Program-made: the position numbers and the translations under genes
Shown here: positions 56,627-64,000 of the stretch, in pieces
Position numbering within the stretch: position 1 is the first letter of the stretch
Layout of the letters: each line of letters begins with the position of its first letter
The notes under the pieces: generated by a model
The model's input: only the letters and a program-made list of their open reading frames with translations
What the model was told of the DNA's origin: nothing
Database searches by the model: none
Assembly: GCF_000513895.2 (NCBI RefSeq)
Contig: NZ_CP165782.1
Coordinates: 3,621,909 to 3,685,908 of the forward strand
DNA: 64,000 bases
Reading direction: 5' to 3'
Source: Ensifer sp. WSM1721
GTDB lineage: Bacteria; Pseudomonadota; Alphaproteobacteria; Rhizobiales; Rhizobiaceae

Positions 56627-57403
56627 CTAAAGGATCGACCGGCTGAGCCCGCCATCGACGGGGAGCGCGACGCCGGTGATGTAGGCAGCTTGGCGGCTCG
56701 CGAGAAAGGCCGCGGCGGCCCCGAATTCGGCGGGCGTTCCGTAACGGCCGACAGGGATTTCGGACTGGCTGCGCGCGGCGACCGTCTCGACGCTCTCGCC
56801 CTCGCTCGCAGCATCCATCCGGTCGAAGCTCAGCGTCCGATCTGTCGCGAGCCGTCCGGGGAGCAGCATGTTGACCGTGACGCCGTCGACCGCGACCTCG
56901 GCGGCGAGCGTCTTCATCCAACCGGCAAGAGCGCTGCGTAGCGCATTGGAAGCGGTCAAGCTCGGGATCGGCTCGCGGATGCTGGTGGAGGCAACGGCGA
57001 TGATGCGGCCGAAGCGGCGCGCCCGCATCGCCGGCAGCAGACGGTGGACGATGCGCATGCCCGAAAGCACCATCGCCTCGAACTGTGCCCGCCAGAATTC
57101 CGGATCGACATTCGCGGCGAGCGTCGGCGGCGGTCCGCCGCCGTTCAGAACCAGGAGGTCGATCGTGCCGAAGGTCGCCAACCGGTTGAGGAACGGGTCT
57201 ATGGCTTCCGGATTTGCAAGGTCGAGCGAAAAGCCCGCAGCGGCAGGCCCGACCTCGCTAGCGACCTTCATCGCCGCTTCTTCGTTCCGGCCCGTCAACG
57301 CGACGGCGACGCCTTCGGCCGCGAGCGCTTCGGCGATGCCGCGTCCGAGTCCCTTGCTGCCGCCGAGAACGAGAGCTCGTCTGCCTTCGATACCGAGATC
57401 CAT
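56627..57403 (-). CDS. SDR oxidoreductase with atypical catalytic residues
   Basis: A 258-residue classical-length SDR. The NAD-binding loop is LGGSKGLGRGIAEAL and the NNAG-like motif is LNGGGPPP. The active-site region VASTSIREPIPSLTASNALRSAL keeps the serine, but the Tyr-x3-Lys pair is replaced (S-N-A-L-R). This substitution is also seen in a diverged SDR subfamily. Reaction unknown. Confidence 0.8.
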   Translation of the reverse strand: MDLGIEGRRALVLGGSKGLGRGIAEALAAEGVAVALTGRNEEAAMKVASEVGPAAAGFSLDLANPEAIDPFLNRLATFGTIDLLVLNGGGPPPTLAANVDPEFWRAQFEAMVLSGMRIVHRLLPAMRARRFGRIIAVASTSIREPIPSLTASNALRSALAGWMKTLAAEVAVDGVTVNMLLPGRLATDRTLSFDRMDAASEGESVETVAARSQSEIPVGRYGTPAEFGAAAAFLASRQAAYITGVALPVDGGLSRSIL

Positions 57404-57482
57404 GGTTCGTTACCTCCGTCTCCAGTTCCCGCCGTTGAAGCTTGCTCCGCCCAGTCAAAGGCGGGCGGGACTGTCTTTGCGA

Positions 57483-57980
57483 TCACGGGTGTAGGCGCGC
57501 CATCGCCAAGACGTCTGCAAGCACGCCGTCGCGCATTGCGTAGGACTTCAGGGTGCCTTCGGTGACGAAGCCCGCCTGCCTGTAGAGGGCGATCGCGGCC
57601 TCGTTGTCGGTGAAGACGGTGAGCTCGATGCGGGAAATGCCGAGCCAGCGGTCTGCCGCCTCGAGCAGCGCCTCGAGCAACGCCTTGCCGATGCCGCGGC
57701 GCCTGTAGTCGTCATGGACCGACATGCCGAGATCGGCAGCATGCTGCCGCCGGCCCCTGTGCCGGTGCAAGCCGGCGACCCCGACGATGCTGCCTTCGAG
57801 CTCGGCGACGATGATCGTGTCGGTCTCCGTGAAGTTTTCGAGCCATTTCCGCGTCTGTTCCGGGCGCGCGAAGGGCAGGCGCAGCGTGCCGGCGCGAACG
57901 CCGGGCAGGTCCCGCAGGGCAGCGATCGCCTCCCAATCGGAGACAGAGGCGGCACGGATACGGAGAGAAGGTGTGCTCAT
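57483..57980 (-). CDS. GNAT-family N-acetyltransferase
   Basis: A 165-residue GNAT. Motif A: MSVHDDYRRRGIGKALLEALLEAA; motif B: NEAAIALYRQAGF. The pattern resembles L-amino acid or spermidine-type acetyltransferases of the YhhY group, but the substrate is not known. The ATG at 57980 is preceded by GAGGAAAT. Confidence 0.85.
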   Translation of the reverse strand: MSTPSLRIRAASVSDWEAIAALRDLPGVRAGTLRLPFARPEQTRKWLENFTETDTIIVAELEGSIVGVAGLHRHRGRRQHAADLGMSVHDDYRRRGIGKALLEALLEAADRWLGISRIELTVFTDNEAAIALYRQAGFVTEGTLKSYAMRDGVLADVLAMARLHP

Positions 57981-58054
57981 CATTTCCTCTTCGGTGGACA
58001 AGAAGATATTTGCCGCACTGCCTTGTCCCCTCGCTCAGCTTGCGGGGAGAGGGC

Positions 58055-58161
58055 TATTGCATGTTTCCTTGAAACGTAGCTGATTTAAGGACAAAAACAT
58101 GCAGCAATTTAAAAGTGCTACAGCGACCTTTGTGCGTCTGAAAAGACGCACGGCGCTGTGA
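58055..58161. repeat. Complete family A repeat, opposite orientation
   Basis: GCATGTTTCCTTGAAACG...AAGGACAAAAACATGCAGC, then AAGTGCTACAGCG and the GTGCGTCTGAAAAGACGCAC palindrome. It is the reverse of 34534-34645. A fragment of the GC-rich class (CTTGCGGGGAGAGG) abuts it on the left. Confidence 0.8.
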
Positions 58162-58187
58162 GGGGCAAATCACCACGGCACGATCTC

Positions 58188-59762
58188 TCAAGCAAGCTGC
58201 GAGGCGATATAAAGAAGCGTTGCCGCGATGAGCCAAAGCGCGATGCGGCCGGAGCGGGTGTGGCGCGCCTCGGCTCTGCCGATCGCTTCGGCCGTCTCCG
58301 CATCGAAGCGCAGGCCGTTCTCGGTCATGGCCATGATTTCCGCGGAGAAGCGTTCCGTGCGGGCGGCGATTTCGGGGGCCGCTTCGGCGACCCTGAGCGC
58401 CGCATGCAGACCGTCGCGCAGATCCGCGACGATGCGCTTCGGCCCGAGATTGTCCCTGATCCATTTGCTGACGACCGGTTCGGACGCCCTCCACATGTTG
58501 AAGCGCGGATTGAGCGTGCGCGCGACACCCTCGACGACGACCATCGTCTTTTGCAGCATAACGAGCTCGGGCCGCGTCTGCATGTCGAAGAGTTCGGTGA
58601 CCTCGAACAGCAGCGTCAAGAGCTTCGCCATCGAGATCGTCTCGGCCGGCTGGCCGTGGATCGGCTCGCCGATGGCGCGGATCGCCTGAGCGAAGCTCGC
58701 GGCGTCGTGATGCGAGGGGACATAGCCGGCCTCGAAATGCACGTCGGCGACGCGCTGGTAGTCGCGCGTGATGAAGCCGTAGAGGATCTCGGCAAGGAAG
58801 CGGCGCTCCTTCCGGCCGAGCCGACCGACGATACCCATGTCGACGGCGACGATATGGCCGGCCTCGTCGACGAACAGGTTGCCCTGGTGCATGTCGGCGT
58901 GAAAGAAGCCGTCGCGCAACGTGTGCCGCAGGAAGGACTGGATCAGCGTTTCGGCGAGCTGGTTCAGATCGTGGCCGGCGGCCCTCAGACCCTCGATGTC
59001 CGACATTTTCACGCCGTCGATCCATTCCATCGTGACGACGTCGCGGCCCGTGCGTTCCCAGTCGACCTTGGGTACGCGAAAACCGGAATCTTCCTTGGTG
59101 TTCTCGGCAAGTTCGGAAAGCGCCGCGGCCTCGAGTCTCAGGTCCATTTCGACCTTGGTCGTCTGCTCGAGCGTCTTCGTCACTTCAACCGGCTTCAGCC
59201 GGCGCGTATAGGGCAGGAAGCGCTCCTGCATGCGCGAGACGAGATACATCGCCTCGATGTCGGCGGCGAAGCGCTGGCGCACACCCGGGCGGATAACCTT
59301 GACCGCCACTTTCTCGTGGCGACCGTCGCGCAGGATTACAGCCGGATGCACCTGGGCGATCGATGCTGCGGCCATCGGTTCGGCAAATTTCGTGAAGAGC
59401 GACTCGATGCTGCGGCCGAGCGAGGCTTCGATCGCCGCCTTGGCGTCGCTTTGCGGAAAAGTCGCCATCCGGTCCTGCAGGAGCGAGAGGTCAGCGGCGA
59501 GCTCGGCGCCGACGACATCCGGGCGCGTCGCCAGAAACTGCCCGATCTTGACATAGGAGGGGCCGAGCCGCTCGACGGCACGGGCGAGCCGGCCACTGCG
59601 CGCCTCGAGCCGTGCCTCGCGGCGCGCAAGCAGACCGGCGAGCCTCTGCACGAAACGCGCCAGCGGAGGAAGGTGTTCGGACGGGACCGCAGCAAAGGCG
59701 TTCTCGCGCGCCAGAACCCAGCCGATCCGCACAAGACGGAAATATGCTCCGGGAGTGCTCAT
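58188..59762 (-). CDS. ubiB: UbiB-family protein kinase-like (ubiquinone biosynthesis)
   Basis: A 524-residue atypical kinase (ABC1/COQ8). Markers: ERLGPSYVKIGQFLATRPD (KxGQ), AAASIAQVHPA (A-rich loop), AVKVIRPG, and the catalytic FFHADMHQGNLFVDE and VAVDMGIVG. The C-terminal membrane segment (IALWLIAATLLYIAS) anchors it. It supports ubiquinone formation. The ATG at 59762 follows ubiE by four bases. Confidence 0.95.
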   Translation of the reverse strand: MSTPGAYFRLVRIGWVLARENAFAAVPSEHLPPLARFVQRLAGLLARREARLEARSGRLARAVERLGPSYVKIGQFLATRPDVVGAELAADLSLLQDRMATFPQSDAKAAIEASLGRSIESLFTKFAEPMAAASIAQVHPAVILRDGRHEKVAVKVIRPGVRQRFAADIEAMYLVSRMQERFLPYTRRLKPVEVTKTLEQTTKVEMDLRLEAAALSELAENTKEDSGFRVPKVDWERTGRDVVTMEWIDGVKMSDIEGLRAAGHDLNQLAETLIQSFLRHTLRDGFFHADMHQGNLFVDEAGHIVAVDMGIVGRLGRKERRFLAEILYGFITRDYQRVADVHFEAGYVPSHHDAASFAQAIRAIGEPIHGQPAETISMAKLLTLLFEVTELFDMQTRPELVMLQKTMVVVEGVARTLNPRFNMWRASEPVVSKWIRDNLGPKRIVADLRDGLHAALRVAEAAPEIAARTERFSAEIMAMTENGLRFDAETAEAIGRAEARHTRSGRIALWLIAATLLYIASQLA

Positions 59763-59766
59763 GCTG

Positions 59767-60543
59767 TCAGATTTTCCAGCCGGAATGCAGCGCCGCAATA
59801 CCGCCCGTATAGTTGGTGAAGGAAACGCGGGAGAAGCCGGCATTGCCGATCATGGTCGCGAAATCGCGCTGATTCGGGAATTTCCGGATCGATTCGACCA
59901 GATACTGATAGGGCGCGTCGTCGCCGGTGATGAGCTTGCCGAATCTCGGGATCGCATGGAACGACCAGGCGTCGTAAAAGCTGTCGAGCAGCGGCATCTC
60001 GACCTCGGAGAATTCGAGCACGAGCAGCCGCCCGCCGCGCTTCAGCACCCGGTAGGCCTCTTTCAGCGCCACCTCGATGCGCGGCACGTTGCGGATGCCG
60101 AAGGCGATCGTATAGGCGTCGAAGGAATTGGCCGCGAAGGGCAGGTCCTCGGCATTGGCCTCGACGAAGTCGAGATTGGCTGTGAGCTCTCTTTTGCGGG
60201 CGCGCTCGGCGCCGACGGCGAGCATCGAACCATTGATGTCGAGCACGGTCGCGTGCGCCTTTCGGTCCGATGCCTCGACGATGCGGAAGGCGATGTCGCC
60301 GGTGCCGCCGGCCACATCGAGAACGCGGTAATCTTCCCGGCGCGGCGGGTTCAGCGCGGCGATCATCGCATCCTTCCAGATGCGGTGCAGACCTGCCGAC
60401 ATCACATCGTTCATGATGTCGTAGCGCTTGGCGACCTTGTGGAAGATGTCGTTGACGAGCGGCTGCTTCTCGCCTGCGCCGACTTCGCGGAAGCCGAAGG
60501 AGGTCTCCATCCCGCCACCCGCCGATACGCGCTCATCCGCCAT
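59767..60543 (-). CDS. ubiE: Ubiquinone/menaquinone C-methyltransferase
   Basis: A 258-residue SAM methyltransferase of ubiquinone synthesis. SAM motif [18 protein letters not shown], plus [18 protein letters not shown] and [28 protein letters not shown]. It is the first gene of a ubiE-ubiB unit and divergent from mutM. The start at 60543 is the second of two in-frame ATGs. Confidence 0.95.
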   Translation of the reverse strand: MADERVSAGGGMETSFGFREVGAGEKQPLVNDIFHKVAKRYDIMNDVMSAGLHRIWKDAMIAALNPPRREDYRVLDVAGGTGDIAFRIVEASDRKAHATVLDINGSMLAVGAERARKRELTANLDFVEANAEDLPFAANSFDAYTIAFGIRNVPRIEVALKEAYRVLKRGGRLLVLEFSEVEMPLLDSFYDAWSFHAIPRFGKLITGDDAPYQYLVESIRKFPNQRDFATMIGNAGFSRVSFTNYTGGIAALHSGWKI

Positions 60544-60632
60544 ACGAAAACTCCACTTCAATCAAATTCGCCGGCACCATAGCGAAATCGTCCCACACAC
60601 GCTATCTCAGCGGCAGTGATATCGCCGCGGCC

Positions 60633-60695
60633 CACGCACCGTGCGTCTTTCGGACGCACGAAGGGCCGTTATGACACTTTGAATCGCTGCATCCC
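60633..60695. repeat. Family A repeat fragment
   Basis: CCGTGCGTCTTTCGGACGCACG and GACACTTTGAATCGCTGCAT match the first half of the element at 34534. It lies in the shared ubiE/mutM promoter region and may influence either gene. Confidence 0.6.
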
Positions 60696-60769
60696 TATAG
60701 GTCATCAACCCTGAGATGGGAATGCATGCGCGGCGGTGGAATGAACAAAGGATAAAGGGAAAACGGCCG

Positions 60770-61660
60770 ATGCCGGAATTGCCTGAGGTCGAGACGGTCA
60801 AACGAGGATTGGCGCCGACGATGGAGGGGGCGCTTCTGGTGCGGGCGGAACTGCGCCGGCCGGATCTGCGCTTTCCGTTCCCTGAGAATTTCGCCGCCGC
60901 CGTTTCCGGCCGCCGGATCCTCGCGCTCTCGCGCCGAGCCAAATATCTGATGATCGATCTGGAAGGCGGCGACGTGATCGTCGCGCATCTCGGCATGTCC
61001 GGCTCCTTCCGGATCGAGTCCGGCGTGGGTCCCGCGACGCCCGGTGTTTTCCAGCATCCGCGGGGCAAGGACGAGAAGCACGATCACGTGGTCTTTCATC
61101 TCGATGCGCGGTCGGGCCCGGCACGGGTGATCTACAACGATCCGCGCCGTTTCGGCTTCATGGATCTCGCGCGGCGCGACAGGATCGCCGAGCACGTCTT
61201 CTTCCGCGATCTCGGGGCTGAGCCGACGGGCAACGCGCTCGACGCCGCCTATCTCGCCGCCCGCTTTGCCGGCAAGGCGCAGCCGCTGAAAGCCGCCCTT
61301 CTCGATCAGAAGACGATCGCCGGTCTCGGCAATATCTATGTCTGCGAAGCGCTTTGGCGCTCGGGTCTGTCGCCGAAAAGGGCGGCCGGCACGCTCGTCG
61401 ACAAGCGCGGTCGCGCAAGGCAAGCCTTGTTCACGCTGACGGAGGCGATCCGCGCGGTGATCGCCGATGCGATCGTAGCCGGCGGCTCCTCCTTGAAGGA
61501 TCACATCCAGGCTGACGGCAGCCTCGGCTATTTCCAGCACAGCTTCTCCGTCTACGATCGGGAAGGCGAGGCTTGCCGCACGCCCGGCTGTCGCGGTACG
61601 GTCGCCCGCATCGTTCAGGCGGGGCGCTCGACCTTTTATTGTCCGCACTGCCAGAAATAG
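60770..61660 (+). CDS. mutM: Formamidopyrimidine-DNA glycosylase
   Basis: A 296-residue base-excision repair enzyme removing oxidised guanine. The mature N-terminus [13 protein letters not shown] supplies the catalytic Pro and Glu; the helix-two-turn-helix [16 protein letters not shown] and the C-terminal zinc finger (CRTPGCRG and CPHCQK) are complete. The ATG at 60770 gives the required MP start. Confidence 0.96.
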   Translation: MPELPEVETVKRGLAPTMEGALLVRAELRRPDLRFPFPENFAAAVSGRRILALSRRAKYLMIDLEGGDVIVAHLGMSGSFRIESGVGPATPGVFQHPRGKDEKHDHVVFHLDARSGPARVIYNDPRRFGFMDLARRDRIAEHVFFRDLGAEPTGNALDAAYLAARFAGKAQPLKAALLDQKTIAGLGNIYVCEALWRSGLSPKRAAGTLVDKRGRARQALFTLTEAIRAVIADAIVAGGSSLKDHIQADGSLGYFQHSFSVYDREGEACRTPGCRGTVARIVQAGRSTFYCPHCQK

Positions 61661-61744
61661 GGCAGCATGAGGAAGGATGCGTGCCGTTTGCCGGCGCGTC
61701 CGCTCTCGTCTGACGGGATAGAGTCGCAAGTGGAGGAGACGGGA

Positions 61745-62518
61745 ATGAGTTACGAGACGCTGCTGGTCGAAACGCGCGGGCGCGTGGGCCTGATCACGCT
61801 CAATCGGCCGCAGGCGCTGAACGCCTTGAATTCGGTCCTGATGCGCGAACTCGACGCGGCTTTGAAGGCCTTCGATGCCGACAAGGCGGTGGGTGCGATC
61901 GTCGTCACCGGCTCCGAGAAGGCCTTTGCCGCCGGCGCCGACATCAAGGAAATGCAGGCGCTCGATTTCGTCGACAGCTATCTCGGCGATTTCCTCGGCG
62001 GCTGGGAGCACGTGGCGGGTGCCCGCAAGCCGATGATCGCGGCCGTTTCCGGTTTCGCGCTCGGCGGCGGCTGCGAGCTCGCCATGATGTGCGACTTCAT
62101 CATCGCGTCGGAGACGGCGAAGTTCGGCCAGCCGGAAATCACGCTCGGCGTCATGCCCGGCATGGGCGGGTCGCAGCGACTCATCCGCGCCGTCGGCAAG
62201 GCGAAGGCGATGGACCTCATCTTGACCGGCCGGATGATGGACGCGGCGGAGGCAGAGCGCTCGGGACTCGTTTCGCGTGTGGTGCCGCCGGAAAAGCTCT
62301 TGGACGAGGCGCTCGGCGCCGCCGAGAAGATCGCATCCTTCTCGCTGCCGGCGGCGATGATGGCCAAGGAGGCGGTCAATCGCGCGCTGGAGCTGACGCT
62401 TGCCGAAGGACTTCGCTTCGAGCGGCGGCTTTTCCAGTCGCTTTTTGCGACCGAGGACCAGAAGGAGGGAATGGCCGCCTTCGTCGCGAAGCGCAAAGCG
62501 GACTTCAAGCACAAGTGA
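61745..62518 (+). CDS. Enoyl-CoA hydratase
   Basis: A 257-residue crotonase-fold protein. Oxyanion-hole motif [12 protein letters not shown], the catalytic region [16 protein letters not shown] and [17 protein letters not shown] with the second Glu, are all present. It hydrates trans-2-enoyl-CoA in fatty-acid breakdown. The start at 61745 has GGAGGAGAC-like sequence upstream; it lies between mutM and rpsT as in other rhizobia. Confidence 0.94.
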   Translation: MSYETLLVETRGRVGLITLNRPQALNALNSVLMRELDAALKAFDADKAVGAIVVTGSEKAFAAGADIKEMQALDFVDSYLGDFLGGWEHVAGARKPMIAAVSGFALGGGCELAMMCDFIIASETAKFGQPEITLGVMPGMGGSQRLIRAVGKAKAMDLILTGRMMDAAEAERSGLVSRVVPPEKLLDEALGAAEKIASFSLPAAMMAKEAVNRALELTLAEGLRFERRLFQSLFATEDQKEGMAAFVAKRKADFKHK

Positions 62519-62725
62519 GCAAGGCACCCGCGAGTGTGGGCGAGGCGCGGTTTTCGCAAATTGCGCGTTGACGCGAGGTCGGTTTCCCGCTATACGCCGC
62601 CCTCAGTTTGGAACGCCCTCACGCGAGGCTTTCCGATAATGCTCCCAAATTTGCTTGGATGACAGGTCGCAGTGACCCGGCACGGCGAAGGCGGAGTTCA
62701 TGTCAGTTTTCGAAGAGAGGCATCC

Positions 62726-62992
62726 ATGGCCAATACAACTTCGGCGAAAAAGGCGACCCGCAAGATCGCACGCCGTACCGCAGTGAACAAGGCTCGCCGT
62801 TCGCGTATCCGCAGCTTCGTCCGCAAGGTTGAAGAGGCGATCGCTTCCGGGGATCAGGCAGTCGCAGCCGAAGCGCTGAAGGCAGCGCAGCCGGAACTGA
62901 TGCGCGCCGCCAACAAGGGCGTGCTGCATGCCAACACGGCCTCGCGCAAGGTTTCCCGCCTCGCACAGCGCGTCAAGGCCCTTTCGGTCTAA
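62726..62992 (+). CDS. rpsT: 30S ribosomal protein S20
   Basis: An 88-residue basic, helical ribosomal protein ([43 protein letters not shown]). It binds 16S rRNA in the body of the small subunit. The GAGAGG before the ATG is a good ribosome site, and a terminator follows. Its position upstream of dnaA is common in Rhizobiales. Confidence 0.96.
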   Translation: MANTTSAKKATRKIARRTAVNKARRSRIRSFVRKVEEAIASGDQAVAAEALKAAQPELMRAANKGVLHANTASRKVSRLAQRVKALSV

Positions 62993-63018
62993 CCCGGCTA
63001 AACAAAAATTTGTTAACG

Positions 63019-63046
63019 AAAAGCCCGGCGTAAGCGCCGGGCTTTT
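63019..63046 (+). terminator. rpsT terminator
   Basis: AAGCCCGGCG-TAAG-CGCCGGGCTTTT is a 9-10 bp GC stem with flanking A and T tracts, starting 27 bases after the rpsT stop codon. Confidence 0.85.
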
Positions 63047-63919
63047 CGGATTCATGCTTCCGTCATCGTGGTGGTTGCTTCGTCTTGCGGCGGTTGTGTC
63101 AATGCCGTGACAAAATTTATGGTGATGTATCAACAACTTGCGAGAGGTTGCACCCGAGGGGCCATCTCGCGGCGTGGATGGTTCCCGCCGAAAACGAGTC
63201 AAGCGAATTTTTTATTTTTTTCTTTTTCGCCAGCTAAGCAAGAACGCAAAAAACAAAACCCTTGATTCGACAGGGATTCTTCAGGGACTCGGAAAGCGGC
63301 ATGCAAAACGCGGCGCGAGAGTCAACTGGCAGCGTTTGAAGACGAGCAAAAATCGCGATTGATCTTGCCGAGCGATCCTGCCTAAATGGCTCCCACAGGG
63401 GACACGGATCATATCTGTACGAGGAAGTTTTGAGGTCATTTCAACGAGATGGCTTTGGGCTTTCCGTTTCCTGTGGCGGGGATCTCCACGTCGTTCAATC
63501 AGACAAGTCGAGATGATAAATCCGGGCGAGCCTTCGCTCCGGAACGAGGATCTTTCGTCTTGTGGTTGTCGGGGCGGGGCCTTCGTGGGTTTGTGTAAAG
63601 CGTCGGAGGATGAAGGAGACTGCGGCCGTCCGTTTCGTACGAGGGTGCGGACTGGCCGATGACGAGGAAAATGATTCCGCAAGGCTTGAAAGCAGCCGCA
63701 CGGAATCGATAAGGCGAGGCGCGAGGGGACATCCGACCAAGCGAAGGCGGGCGGATGCGCGTAGCGCGCACCGCGACCGGGATATGAGGAGCCCGGTTTC
63801 GGTGCGACCAGGGCGCCCGTCGGACGCGGCATGGCCTAAGGCAGCCGCGGCAGGCGGGCATAAGAGATGAGGCCGGCAGCGATGACGGCATCGGAGAATG
63901 ATATTTGGAAGGCGGCAAC
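63047..63919. other. Long leader between rpsT and the dnaA start
   Basis: About 870 bases without a convincing gene. Frames in it are open only because of base composition and lack any recognisable product. There is an A/T-rich part with T- and A-tracts at about 63205-63265, suitable for a promoter. I looked for DnaA boxes (TTATNCACA on both strands) and saw none. A long 5' leader of dnaA is known in Sinorhizobium. Confidence 0.5.
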
Positions 63920-64000
63920 ATGCAGATGAATTTGGCGACGGCACCTGAAGGATTTCAGGCCGGAAGCAATCAGTCTCAGGCGGCGGGGGAAAAACACGAC
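63920..64000 (+). CDS. dnaA: Probable DnaA replication initiator, first 27 codons
   Basis: The frame opens at ATG 63920 with GGAAGGCGG shortly before it and continues to the window edge (MQMNLATAPEGFQAGSNQSQ...). Twenty-seven residues are too few for a domain match. The call rests on the rpsT-leader-dnaA order of Rhizobiaceae. An in-frame ATG two codons later is an alternative start. Confidence 0.55.
   Translation, partial: MQMNLATAPEGFQAGSNQSQAAGEKHD

Noticed and set aside
63047..63919. Chromosomal origin at dnaA
   Set aside because: No DnaA-box-like sequence was found, and rhizobial origins need not lie at dnaA.
63499..63944. Long overlapping frames on both strands upstream of dnaA
   Set aside because: They are low-complexity Arg/Pro/Ser-rich products of GC-rich DNA with no recognisable domain and no ribosome site.

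Overview
The window is a GC-rich, densely coded stretch that looks like the main chromosome of a Sinorhizobium (Ensifer) species. The support is gene content and order: rpsT followed by a long leader and what should be dnaA; an iolY / iolR-iolC-iolD-iolE-iolB inositol cluster with an RpiR-type regulator; PmtA phosphatidylethanolamine N-methyltransferase; ubiE-ubiB-coaBC; and several families of short palindromic intergenic repeats of the rhizobial type. The species is not resolved. No rRNA, tRNA, CRISPR array, prophage or insertion sequence was recognised.

Layout. 1-5.5 kb: MarR fragment, two GNAT acetyltransferases, an arginase-family enzyme, guaA, a methylthioadenosine nucleosidase and a hotdog thioesterase. 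5.7-12.3 kb: a minus-strand periplasmic iron-acquisition-like set (imelysin, di-haem oxidoreductase, second imelysin, DUF1513 protein) with a CorA transporter between the last two. 12.5-24 kb: housekeeping genes, including an RsmB-type methyltransferase, RlpA, queG, GST, uppP, pyrF, pmtA and dnaN. 24-34 kb: rsmI-yraN, a full ugpBAEC glycerol-3-phosphate ABC operon ending in an endonuclease/exonuclease/phosphatase-fold protein, gshB and comM. 34.7-45 kb: cysK, drug/metabolite exporters with adjacent regulators (Lrp, AraC), dut, prfC and assorted enzymes. 45.3-53.6 kb: the inositol catabolic cluster. 53.8-62.5 kb: class II amidotransferase, coaBC, a gene-fusion scar, SDR, GNAT, ubiB-ubiE, mutM and an enoyl-CoA hydratase. 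62.7-64 kb: rpsT and the dnaA leader.

How the genes work together. The iol genes encode the steps from inosose to acetyl-CoA precursors, and three near-identical GGAA-N6-TTCC sites in front of iolC, iolR and iolY fit one IolR regulon. The ugp set imports glycerol phosphates, and its last gene may release them from diesters. The imelysin/di-haem set may act together on iron at the periplasmic face.

Most unusual points. A ~196-bp palindromic intergenic-type repeat lies in frame inside the di-haem oxidoreductase gene. A related element seems to form the N-terminal extension of UgpA. An inverted pair of the same class brackets iolE inside its operon. A deletion has fused the start of an Rrf2 regulator to the end of a flavin oxidoreductase while keeping a perfect operator-like palindrome over the start codon. 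comM has an exact alphaproteobacterial LexA box.
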